Assembly: GCF_013409425.1 (NCBI RefSeq)
Contig: NZ_JACCAC010000001.1
Coordinates: 3,162,001-3,226,000 of the forward strand
DNA: 64,000 bases
Source: Nocardioides perillae
Lineage (GTDB): Bacteria > Actinomycetota > Actinomycetes > Propionibacteriales > Nocardioidaceae
Direction of reading: 5' to 3'
The stretch's first letter is position 1. Each line of letters begins with the position of its first letter. The translations under genes and the position numbers were made by a program. This document shows, in pieces, positions 25,271-33,171 of the stretch. Under the pieces are notes generated by a model that did no database searches, had not been told where the DNA came from, and worked only from the letters and a program-made list of their open reading frames with translations.

Positions 25271-25881
25271 TGGCGGGAGTGCGACTGCCCCGGGACACCC
25301 CGGGACGGCTCGTGGTCGGGCTGGCCGCGCTGGGACTCGTCCTGGCGCTGGTCGGCCTGCTCCTGCCCGACGGCTCGTCGGACGACCCGAGCCCGGCCAC
25401 CGCCGCTCCGGCGGCGGTGGCCGTGCCGGCCGACGGCCCACCCGACGCGCTCAAGGTGCCCTCGATCGACCTCGACGCCCCGCTCGACCCGATCGAGGTC
25501 GACACCGCCGGCGTCCTCACCCCGCCCTCCGACGTGACCCGCGTCGGGTGGTGGAAGCGCAGCGCGCAGCCCGGCGCCCGCCGCGGCCAGACGCTGCTCA
25601 CCGGCCACGCCGTGCGCTCGGGCAACGGCGTGATGGACCGGCTCGCCGAGGTGCGGGCCGGCGACCTGGTGCAGGTCGTCGACGGCGAGCGCGTCGTCGA
25701 CTACCGCGCCACCCGCACGGTCACCCTCACCAAGGCCCAGGTCGCCGCACGCGCGCAGGAGCTCTTCGGCCAGGGCCGCCGCGGCGGCCGGCTGGTCCTG
25801 GTCAGCTGCACCGACTGGGACGGCGAGGACTACCGCGCCAACGTCGTCGTCTTCGCCGAGCCCGTCCGCGACGCCGCTTGA
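25270..25881 (+). CDS. Class F sortase
   Basis: 203 residues with an N-terminal membrane anchor (about 12-32), a Ser/Pro/Ala linker and the sortase beta-barrel beginning ALKVPSIDLDAPLDPIEVD. Catalytic residues: His113 in LTGHAV, Cys180 in LVSCTDWDG, and Arg189 in DYRANVVVF. The absence of an LPXTG-processing class A/B signature elsewhere and the short size fit actinobacterial class F (SrtF) enzymes, whose physiological substrates are poorly known. Its ATG overlaps the stop of the upstream secreted protein, making that protein its likely substrate. Confidence 0.88.
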   Translation: MAGVRLPRDTPGRLVVGLAALGLVLALVGLLLPDGSSDDPSPATAAPAAVAVPADGPPDALKVPSIDLDAPLDPIEVDTAGVLTPPSDVTRVGWWKRSAQPGARRGQTLLTGHAVRSGNGVMDRLAEVRAGDLVQVVDGERVVDYRATRTVTLTKAQVAARAQELFGQGRRGGRLVLVSCTDWDGEDYRANVVVFAEPVRDAA

Positions 25882-25883
25882 GG

Positions 25884-25927
25884 CTGCAGGTCGTGCCGGC
25901 GCGACCTGCAGGTCGTGCCGGCGCGAC
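25884..25927. terminator. Tandem 22-bp repeat forming hairpin between convergent genes
   Basis: The 22-base unit starting CTGCAGGTCGTGCC occurs twice head to tail (25884-25905 and 25906-25927) without mismatch. CTGCAGGTCG (25884-25893) pairs with CGACCTGCAG (25902-25911), a perfect 10-bp stem with an 8-base loop. The position between the sortase and NAD-GDH stops makes a bidirectional terminator likely. Confidence 0.65.
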
Positions 25928-25936
25928 GCGCCCGGC

Positions 25937-28900
25937 TCAGCCCGGGGCGAGCAGCCCGCGGACGACCCGCAGCCCGACCGACATCCGCGCGAGGTCGGCG
26001 GTGTCGTCGGAGGTGATCTCCTCCAGCGTCGTCACCGACCGGCCCACCAGCACGGCGTCGGCCTCCTCCCAGTCGGCGATGCGCGCCGGCGCCGGCTCGC
26101 CCGACGTGGTCGTGGCCAGCACGTGGCGCGTGAGCTGGGCGTGCACCGCGTGCACGTCGTCGCGCAGGGCGGCGCGCGCCATCGTCTGCCACCGGTCGGC
26201 GCGCGGCAGGGTCAGCACCCGCGCGAGCAGCGCCGGCAGCCCGAGCCGCTCCCCCAGCGCGAAGTGCACCCGCGCCACCTCCAGCGGGTCGACGTCGTCG
26301 GCGCGGGCGGTCTCGACGACGCCCAGCAGCGTGTACGCCGGCGGCAGCACCGCGACACGTCCGGCGAGGTCCTCGGGCAGGCCCTGCTCGACGAGCGCGG
26401 CGCGACGCGCGTCGTACGCCCGCTGCTCGCGACCGCCCATGAGGCCCGGCAGCTCGGCCATCGCCTGCTGCACCGCGACCCCGAAGAAGTCGACCGTCGC
26501 CTCGCTGTCGAGCGGGGGGCGCCGGTGGGTGACGAGCCAGCGGGTCGCGCGCTCGACGAGGGTGCGCATCTCGAGGCGGGCGTGGGTCTGCACCGCGGCG
26601 TCGACACGGTTGTCGTAGGACGCCAGCTCCTCGCGCAGTGCCAGCGACCCGAAGATCTCGCGCGCCACGAAGTTGGCGCGCACGAGCTCCGGCGCGCTCG
26701 CACCGGTCTCCCCCGCGAGCCGCGGCCAGAAGGTCGTGCCCGCCGCGTTGACCAGGTCGTTGACCGCCTGCGTCACGACGATCTCGCGGCGCAGCGGGTG
26801 CGACTCCATCCGCTCGCGGTGCGCGTGGTGCATGCGCTGCGGGAAGTAGGCGAAGAGGTCGCTGCGCAGGTAGGGGTCGTCGGGCAGGTCGGAGGCGAGC
26901 AGCTCGTCGGCCAGCACGATCTTGGTCCACGACATCAGCACGGCGTGCTCGGGCGTCGTCAGCCCCTGGCCCCGCTCGAGGCGGGCGCGCACCTCGCGGG
27001 TCGGGGGCAGCGCCTCGAGCTCGCGGTTGAGGACGCCGCGGCGCTCGAGCTGCTTCATCCAGTCCTCGTGCACGTGCAGCAGCGGGCCGGCGTTGGCCGC
27101 GGCGTTGGCGAGCGCGAGGTTCTGCTCGTAGTTGTCGCGCAGCACGAGGGCAGCGACGTCGTCGGTCATCGAGGCGAGCAGCTCGCCGCGCTGCTTGCGG
27201 GTGAGGTCGCCCGCGGCCACCTCGCCGTCGAGCAGCACCTTGATGTTGACCTCGTGGTCGGAGGTGTCGACGCCGGCGGAGTTGTCGATGGCGTCGGTGT
27301 TGACGCGCCCGCCCTCGCCGGCAGGACCGCCGTGGAGGGCGTACTCGATGCGACCGCGCTGGGTGAGACCGAGGTTGCCACCCTCCCCGACGCAGTGGGC
27401 GCGCAGGTCGCGGCCGTCGACGCGGATCGCGTCGTTGGCCTTGTCGCCGGCGTCGGCGTGCGACTCGGTGGAGGCCTTGACGTAGGTGCCGATGCCGCCG
27501 TTCCAGAGCAGGTCGACGGGCGCGAGCAGCACCGCCCGCATCAGCTCGGCGGGCGTCAGCGAGGCCACGTCGTCGGCCAGGCCGAGCGCGCGACGCACCT
27601 GGGGGCTGATCGGCACCGACTTCGCCGAGCGCGGGAAGACCCCGCCGCCCTCCGAGATCAGGGAGGTGTCGTAGTCGGCCCACGAGGAGCGCGGCAGGTC
27701 GTAGAGCCGCTTGCGCTCGTCGTAGGACGTGGCCGCGTCGGGGTCGGGGTCGAGGAAGACGTGGCGGTGGTCGAAGGCCGCGACGAGGCGGGTGTGCTCG
27801 GAGCACAGCATCCCGTTGCCGAAGACGTCGCCCGACATGTCGCCGATGCCGACGCAGGTGAAGTCCTCGGCCTGGCAGTCGATGCCGCGCTCGCGGAAGT
27901 GGCGCTGCACCGAGACCCACGCGCCACGGGCGGTGATCCCCATGGCCTTGTGGTCGTAGCCGACCGAGCCACCGGAGGCGAAGGCGTCGCCGAGCCAGAA
28001 GCCGCGCGAGAGCGCCAGCTCGTTGGCGATGTCGGAGAAGGTCGCGGTGCCCTTGTCGGCCGCCACCACGAGGTAGGCGTCGTCGCCGTCGTGGCGCACC
28101 ACGTCGCGCGGGGGCACGGTCTCGCCGTCGACCAGGTCGTCGGTGACGTCGAGCAGGGCGGAGATGAAGGTGCGGTAGCAGGCCACGCCCTCGGCCATCC
28201 ACGCCTCGCGGTCGCCGGTGTCGGGCAGCTGCTTGGCGAAGAAGCCGCCCTTCGCGCCCACCGGCACGATGACGGTGTTCTTGACCATCTGCGCCTTGAC
28301 CAGGCCCAGCACCTCGGTGCGGAAGTCGTCGCGGCGGTCCGACCAGCGCAGCCCGCCGCGCGCCACCGGGCCGAAGCGCAGGTGCACGCCCTCGACGCGG
28401 GGCGAGTAGACGAAGATCTCGTGGCGCGGCCGGGGCTCGGGCAGCTCGGGGACGGCGGCGGGCTCGAGCTTGAAGGCGACGTAGGGCTTGGGCTCGCCGT
28501 CGTCGGTGCGCTGCCACCAGTTGGTGCGCACGGTCGCGCGCACGAGGGTGAGGTAGGAGCGCAGGATGCGGTCGTGGTCGAGGGACACCACGTCGTCGAG
28601 CGCGCGGGTGATCCGCTCCTCGACCGCCTCGACCTTGGCGACGCGCGCCTCGGCGTCGGCCGGCAGCCCGTCGCGGCCCGGGTCGAAGCGGGCCTCGAAG
28701 AGCTGCACGAGCATCCGCGTGAGGTCGACGTTGGCGACCAGCGCCTCCTCGATGTAGTCGAGGGCGAAGGGCGTGCCGCCCTGCTTCTGGTACTTCGCGT
28801 AGGCCCGCAGCAGGCTCGCCTGCCGCCACGTCAGCCCGGCGGCGAGCACCAGGCGGTTGAAGCCGTCGACCTCGCAGCGGCCGTCCCACATGGCGCGCAC

Positions 28901-30847
28901 GGCGTCCTGCACGCCGGCGCGGGCGCCCGGCGGGAGCTCTCCGCCGGCGCGCAGGCCGAACTCGTAGACGTGGGTGTCGTGGGGCATCCCCTCGAGCCCG
29001 TAGGGCCGCTCGTCGACGACCTCGACGCCGAGCGAGGCCAGCATCGGCAGGATGCCGGAGAGCGAGAGGTGCGGCCCGACGCGGTAGACCTTCAGCCGCG
29101 CCTCGCCGCGCCCCGCGTCGACGCGCTCCTGCAGCGCGACGTCGAAGCCCTCCCCGGTCTCGGGGTCGAGCGCGAGGGCGTCGATCCGGCCCACGTCGAC
29201 CGCCGCGGTGCGGGCGCTGAAGTCCTCCTTGTAGGCCTCCGGGAAGGAGTCGGCGTACGCCCGTCCCCACCGCGTGCCGGTCGCCTCGCCGTACTCGTCG
29301 ACGACCGCGGCGAGGAAGTCGTCGCGCCACGAGCGCGAGGCGTCGGCCAGGCGGCGCTCGAGGTCCTCGGTGTCGACGTCGGCCACGAGCTCGCCCTGCG
29401 GCGGGCGCACGGTGAAGTGCACCCGTGCCAGCGTCGACTCGGTGATGCGGGCGTTGAACTCGACGGTGCCGCCGCCGAGGCGCTGCTCCAGGATCGCGGT
29501 CATCCGCTCGCGGACGCCGGTGTTGTAGCGGTCGCGCGGCAGGTAGACCAGGCAGGAGAGGTAGCGGCCGTAGGTGTCGCGGCGCACGAAGAGCCGCAGC
29601 TGGCGGCGCTCGCGGGTGTACATCACGGCCTCGGCGACCTCGGCGAGCTCGTCGACGGGGGCGTGGAAGAGCTCGTCGCGGGGGTAGTTCTCGAGCGTGT
29701 CGAGCAGCGCCTTGCCGGCGTGGCTGCGCGGGTCGAAGCCGGCGCGGCGCAGCACCTCGGCGGCCTTCTCGCGCAGCAGCGGGATGCGGGTGAGCGACTC
29801 GGTGTAGGCGGCGCTCGAGAAGAGGCCGAGGAAGCGCCGCTCGCCGGTGACCTCGCCGTGCTCGTCGAAGGTCTTCACGCCGACGTAGTCTAGGTAGGCG
29901 GAGCGGTGCACCGTGGCGCGGGAGTTGGCCTTGGCCAGCACCAGCAGCGTGCGCTCGCGGGCCTTGGCCGCGACCGGTGCGGGCAGCCGGCCCGGGTCGG
30001 CGCTGAGGTCGGGGTCGGCGCGCAGGATGCCCAGGCCGGAGCCGGGCACGGCACAGAGCACCTCGGAGCCGTCGGGCTCCTGGTCGGCCAGGGTGTACTC
30101 GCGGTAGCCGAGGAAGGTGAAGTGGTCCTCGGCCAGCCAGCTCAGCAGCTCGCGGCCCTGGCGGACCTCCTCGTCGGGCAGGTCGGGCGGGCTGGTGCGC
30201 AGCTCCTCGGTGATCTCCGCGACCCGGGCCTGCATCTTGTCCCAGTCCTCGACCGACTCGCGCACGTCGCGCAGCACGCGCTGCAGGCCGTCGACGATCG
30301 CCTGCGTCGTCGCGCCGTCGGGGTCGTCGGCGAGGCGGGCGACCTCGACGTGCATCCACGACTCGCGGGTCACGCCCGGCTCGGCCTCGGCGGTGGTCTC
30401 GTCGACCACGCCGACCGAGCGCAGGGCGCCGGCGACGTCGCGCACCACCTCGAACTGCGGGTGCACCACTACTTGCACGTCGCAGTGCTGGCGGGTCAGC
30501 TCCATGGTCACCGAGTCGACGAGGAAGGGCATGTCGTCGGTGACGACCTCGACGACGCTGTGGCCGCCGGCCGACCAGCCCTGCTCGTCGACGGCCGGGG
30601 TCAGGACGCGGACGCGGGCCGTGCCCTGCGGGCGCTCCTGGGCGAGGCGGTAGTGCGAGACCAGCGCGCCCCACAGGTCGACCTCGCCGCGGTCGAGGAG
30701 GTCCTCCGGCGCGACGTGGCGGTAGTAGGCGCGCAGCAGCGCGCCGACGGTGTCCTGCGGCGGGCCACCGCTGCCCCGGGCCGAGCGGGCGGCCTCGGTC
30801 GCCCGGTCCAGCAGGTCGGCCTTCTGGTCGTCGAGCGAGGAGGACAC
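25937..30847 (-). CDS. gdh: NAD-specific glutamate dehydrogenase, large (about 180 kDa) type
   Basis: 1636 residues, the expected size for the bacterial NAD-GDH family (about 1600 residues). An N-terminal ACT-like regulatory region precedes the catalytic domain around FGPVARGGLRWSDRRDDFRTEVLGLVKAQMVKNT, which includes the substrate-binding stretch VPVGAKGGFF. The dinucleotide-binding part follows with VGIGDMSGDVFGNGML and GEGGNLGLTQRGR. It oxidatively deaminates glutamate to 2-oxoglutarate, linking nitrogen to the TCA cycle. Start GTG 30847 lies seven bases after TAAGGT (30855-30860), a leaderless pattern. Reading frame is intact throughout. Confidence 0.96.
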   Translation of the reverse strand: MSSSLDDQKADLLDRATEAARSARGSGGPPQDTVGALLRAYYRHVAPEDLLDRGEVDLWGALVSHYRLAQERPQGTARVRVLTPAVDEQGWSAGGHSVVEVVTDDMPFLVDSVTMELTRQHCDVQVVVHPQFEVVRDVAGALRSVGVVDETTAEAEPGVTRESWMHVEVARLADDPDGATTQAIVDGLQRVLRDVRESVEDWDKMQARVAEITEELRTSPPDLPDEEVRQGRELLSWLAEDHFTFLGYREYTLADQEPDGSEVLCAVPGSGLGILRADPDLSADPGRLPAPVAAKARERTLLVLAKANSRATVHRSAYLDYVGVKTFDEHGEVTGERRFLGLFSSAAYTESLTRIPLLREKAAEVLRRAGFDPRSHAGKALLDTLENYPRDELFHAPVDELAEVAEAVMYTRERRQLRLFVRRDTYGRYLSCLVYLPRDRYNTGVRERMTAILEQRLGGGTVEFNARITESTLARVHFTVRPPQGELVADVDTEDLERRLADASRSWRDDFLAAVVDEYGEATGTRWGRAYADSFPEAYKEDFSARTAAVDVGRIDALALDPETGEGFDVALQERVDAGRGEARLKVYRVGPHLSLSGILPMLASLGVEVVDERPYGLEGMPHDTHVYEFGLRAGGELPPGARAGVQDAVRAMWDGRCEVDGFNRLVLAAGLTWRQASLLRAYAKYQKQGGTPFALDYIEEALVANVDLTRMLVQLFEARFDPGRDGLPADAEARVAKVEAVEERITRALDDVVSLDHDRILRSYLTLVRATVRTNWWQRTDDGEPKPYVAFKLEPAAVPELPEPRPRHEIFVYSPRVEGVHLRFGPVARGGLRWSDRRDDFRTEVLGLVKAQMVKNTVIVPVGAKGGFFAKQLPDTGDREAWMAEGVACYRTFISALLDVTDDLVDGETVPPRDVVRHDGDDAYLVVAADKGTATFSDIANELALSRGFWLGDAFASGGSVGYDHKAMGITARGAWVSVQRHFRERGIDCQAEDFTCVGIGDMSGDVFGNGMLCSEHTRLVAAFDHRHVFLDPDPDAATSYDERKRLYDLPRSSWADYDTSLISEGGGVFPRSAKSVPISPQVRRALGLADDVASLTPAELMRAVLLAPVDLLWNGGIGTYVKASTESHADAGDKANDAIRVDGRDLRAHCVGEGGNLGLTQRGRIEYALHGGPAGEGGRVNTDAIDNSAGVDTSDHEVNIKVLLDGEVAAGDLTRKQRGELLASMTDDVAALVLRDNYEQNLALANAAANAGPLLHVHEDWMKQLERRGVLNRELEALPPTREVRARLERGQGLTTPEHAVLMSWTKIVLADELLASDLPDDPYLRSDLFAYFPQRMHHAHRERMESHPLRREIVVTQAVNDLVNAAGTTFWPRLAGETGASAPELVRANFVAREIFGSLALREELASYDNRVDAAVQTHARLEMRTLVERATRWLVTHRRPPLDSEATVDFFGVAVQQAMAELPGLMGGREQRAYDARRAALVEQGLPEDLAGRVAVLPPAYTLLGVVETARADDVDPLEVARVHFALGERLGLPALLARVLTLPRADRWQTMARAALRDDVHAVHAQLTRHVLATTTSGEPAPARIADWEEADAVLVGRSVTTLEEITSDDTADLARMSVGLRVVRGLLAPG

Positions 30848-30854
30848 CTCAGCG

Positions 30855-30860
30855 ACCTTA
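30855..30860 (-). promoter_or_regulatory. Candidate -10 for NAD-GDH
   Basis: The minus strand reads TAAGGT seven bases before the GTG start, so transcription would begin at or next to the start codon. Confidence 0.45.
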
Positions 30861-30928
30861 GGGCCCGCATCGTGAGACGTACAACAGGGCCCGGGGCGCG
30901 TCGAGGGCCGCGCCGAGCCGGGCCCGGG

Positions 30929-31759
30929 TCAGAGCGCCGAGCGCAGGTCCCAGAGCACCGGGTAGTACTGCAGCGGCAGCCGCGAGCGGAGGTAGCCCGC
31001 ACCGCTCGAGCCGCCCGTCCCCGAGCGCGCGCCGATCATCCGCTCGACCATCACGACGTGCCGCGCACGCCAGCTGGCGGCCAGCTCGTCGTGCTGCAGG
31101 AGGGCTTCGGCGAGCGCCCACACCGCGGCGTACGACGAGCGGTCGTGCGCCGCCGTGCGCAGGGAGGCCCGCACCTCCTCGTCGGTGCCGACCGGGAGGC
31201 CGTGGTGGGCGACCACCGCGAGCAGGCCGTCCCACAGCGTCGGCTCCTCGAGCCGGCGCAGCAGCCGTGCCTCCTCGTCGGGCGTGAGGCCGCGGAAGCG
31301 CTGGAGGTAGGCCGGGTCGCGCGCCCCGGACAGGAACTCCAGCTCGCGGAACTGCACCGACTGGAAGCCGCTCGCCGGCGCGAGGCGCTGGCGGAACTCG
31401 AGGAAGTCCTGCGGGGTCATGGTCTCGAGCACGTCGACCTGGTGCACCAGCACCCGCTCGACGGCGTGCACCCGTTGCAGCAGGTGCTGGGCCCACCAGA
31501 CCCGGCCCTCGGCGGGTGCCAGCATCGCGTCGCGCGCCGCGGCCGCCTCGTGGAGGAGCTGCTGGAACCACAGCTCGTAGACCTGGTGGATCGTGATGAA
31601 CAGCAGCTCGTCGTGGGCCGGCGGGTCCGACTCGAGGTGCTGGGCGTCGAGCAGCTGCGGCAGCCGGAGGTAGTTGCCGTAGGTCAGCTGCGGGCGGCCC
31701 GCGGCGATCCCCTCGCCGTGCCCCTGCTCGCCGAACCGGACGAATCCCTCCTCGCTCAC
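30929..31759 (-). CDS. kynA: Tryptophan 2,3-dioxygenase
   Basis: 276 residues from GTG 31759. TACGGT is six bases upstream (31766-31771), indicating a leaderless mRNA; the longer frame upstream is rejected. Family signatures: RPQLTYGNYLRLPQLL, FITIHQVYELWF with the distal His58, ASGFQSVQFRELEF, and the heme-ligand region RHVVMVERMIG followed by GTGGSSGAGYL. It cleaves the indole ring of L-Trp to N-formylkynurenine using heme and O2, the first step of the kynurenine pathway. The next pathway genes (kynB, kynU) are not in the window. Tetrameric, cytoplasmic. Confidence 0.95.
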   Translation of the reverse strand: MSEEGFVRFGEQGHGEGIAAGRPQLTYGNYLRLPQLLDAQHLESDPPAHDELLFITIHQVYELWFQQLLHEAAAARDAMLAPAEGRVWWAQHLLQRVHAVERVLVHQVDVLETMTPQDFLEFRQRLAPASGFQSVQFRELEFLSGARDPAYLQRFRGLTPDEEARLLRRLEEPTLWDGLLAVVAHHGLPVGTDEEVRASLRTAAHDRSSYAAVWALAEALLQHDELAASWRARHVVMVERMIGARSGTGGSSGAGYLRSRLPLQYYPVLWDLRSAL

Positions 31760-31817
31760 CGCAGCACCGTAGCGAGCCTGCGGCCCGGCGCGGCACCAGC
31801 TGCGCCATGATGTGCCC

Positions 31818-32285
31818 ATGGCGAAGCGACTCGTGCACGAGCTGACCTACGACGCGGCCCCCGAGCGGGTCGCCGCGATGCTGCGGGACCCCGCCTTCCG
31901 CGAGGAGGTCTGCGAGGCCACCGGCGTGATCCGCCACGACGTGCGCGTCGACGGCGACCACGTCGTCATCGAGCAGTGGCAGTCGCCGCAGGGCATCCCG
32001 TCCTTCGCCACGAAGTTCGTCGGCGACGAGATCCACATCGTCCAGGACGAGCACTGGGACGGCCTCGACGGCCGGATCGCGGTGACCATCCCGGGCAAGC
32101 CCGGCGACATGACCGGTACGGCGGTCCTCACCGCCGCGGGCGACGGCACCGTCGAGACGGTCGACATGACCATCAAGGTCTCGATCCCGCTCGTCGGCGG
32201 CAAGATCGAGGGCCTCATCGCCGACATGCTGCTGAAGGCGCTCAAGGCCGAGAACCGCGTGGGGCGCGACTACCTGTCGCGCTGA
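31818..32285 (+). CDS. DUF2505 family protein
   Basis: 155 residues. The sequence AKRLVHELTYDAAPERVAAMLRDPAFREEVCEATG and LVGGKIEGLIADMLLKALKAEN is the DUF2505 pattern, an SRPBCC-like ligand-binding fold of unknown function in actinobacteria. ATG 31818 is chosen over the GTG two codons earlier because CATGAT lies six bases before it and the family starts at this Met. Divergent from kynA, and its 3' end overlaps the small membrane protein gene on the other strand by 16 bases. Confidence 0.85.
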   Translation: MAKRLVHELTYDAAPERVAAMLRDPAFREEVCEATGVIRHDVRVDGDHVVIEQWQSPQGIPSFATKFVGDEIHIVQDEHWDGLDGRIAVTIPGKPGDMTGTAVLTAAGDGTVETVDMTIKVSIPLVGGKIEGLIADMLLKALKAENRVGRDYLSR

Positions 32286-32554
32286 GGCTCGCCCGGCTCT
32301 GCCGGGGCCAGCGTGCTGCCGGCGTGCTGGGTGCGTGCGGTGCCGGGGCTGCGCGAGCCGGCCTCGTCGGCACCGTCGACGGCGGCCGCGTCCGCGGTCT
32401 CGTCCTCGGCCGCGAGGTCGCGGCGGCGCAGCACCGCGACGACCACCCCGAGCACGGCGAAGGGCCCGAACGCGAGCAGCAGCACCAGCAGCTGCTCGTA
32501 GGCGTGCAGGTCGCCGAGGTGCAGCGGCACGACGGGCAGCGCGGTGGTCGACAT
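32270..32554 (-). CDS. Small membrane protein
   Basis: 94 residues from ATG 32554, preceded by GGGGGAG. Short N-terminus, one strong TM helix (EQLLVLLLAFGPFAVLGVVVAVL), then an acidic cytoplasmic tail rich in Ala/Asp/Glu. It resembles unnamed single-pass proteins common in Nocardioidaceae; no domain assigned. A GTG three codons upstream is an alternative start. Confidence 0.65.
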   Translation of the reverse strand: MSTTALPVVPLHLGDLHAYEQLLVLLLAFGPFAVLGVVVAVLRRRDLAAEDETADAAAVDGADEAGSRSPGTARTQHAGSTLAPAEPGEPQRDR

Positions 32555-32724
32555 CTCCCCCACCGTACCGCCGGTCGGTCCCCTGCGCCCTGTGACCTGA
32601 GCCGCGTCCTACCCCGGTGGTCGAGCAGGAGACCCGGAGACGTGCGCGCCGCCGTCAGCCCGCGGCCTCGGGCGGCCCCGCGTGCCCCAGCGCGCGACCC
32701 CTCGGCGGGAACGCACGCGGCGGG

Positions 32725-33171
32725 TCAGAGGAGGTCGCGGATCTCCTGGGTGGCGAACCAGGCGAGGGCGTCGTCGGGTGCTCCGCCGTCGGGGCCGGCG
32801 GTGCGGTCCTCGGTGTCGACGTGGGCGGAGGCGATGCGCTTCCAGGGGATGTCGGCGGTGACCTCGACGAGGCTCGGGTCGTCGGGGTCGACCCCGTTGG
32901 TGAGGAGACCCTCGACCGCGGGGACGTCGGCGGCCACCACGTGGCGGCGCGGCGGGTCGGCGGGCCCGCGGGCGTGCCAGCTGGCGTCGGCCGCGGCCTC
33001 CAGGGCGACGAGCTCGAGCTCCTCCTCGTCGCTCCCGCCGCCGGCTGCCGCCCAGGCCTCGGCCAGGGCGGGCGTGACGGCGTGGGCGCGCAGCGGGCCG
33101 GCCAACCGGCCGTCGGCGACGAGTGCGGCGAGCCCGGTCGCGGTGACCGGCACGTAGACGCGGGTGCTCAC
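32725..33171 (-). CDS. Hypothetical protein coupled to the WS/DGAT-like gene
   Basis: 148 residues from GTG 33171, overlapping the stop of the upstream acyltransferase-like gene (GTGA). STRVYVPVTATGLAALVADGRL starts a conserved actinobacterial hypothetical family, with DPDDPSLVEVTADIPWKRIASAHVDT in the middle and an acidic C-terminus. No signal peptide or TM segment. I do not know its function; the tight coupling hints at a shared process with the acyltransferase. Confidence 0.72.
   Translation of the reverse strand: MSTRVYVPVTATGLAALVADGRLAGPLRAHAVTPALAEAWAAAGGGSDEEELELVALEAAADASWHARGPADPPRRHVVAADVPAVEGLLTNGVDPDDPSLVEVTADIPWKRIASAHVDTEDRTAGPDGGAPDDALAWFATQEIRDLL

Noticed and set aside
26123-29893. 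Plus-strand open frame of 1256 codons opposite NAD-GDH
   Set aside because: Antisense shadow of the glutamate dehydrogenase; low-complexity product with no recognisable motif.
25830-30674. A long minus-strand open frame of about 1600 codons in another frame over the NAD-GDH gene
   Set aside because: Its product is Arg/Ala/Gly low complexity with no domain, and the frame of the true enzyme covers the same bases with clear motifs. GC-rich DNA creates such frames.
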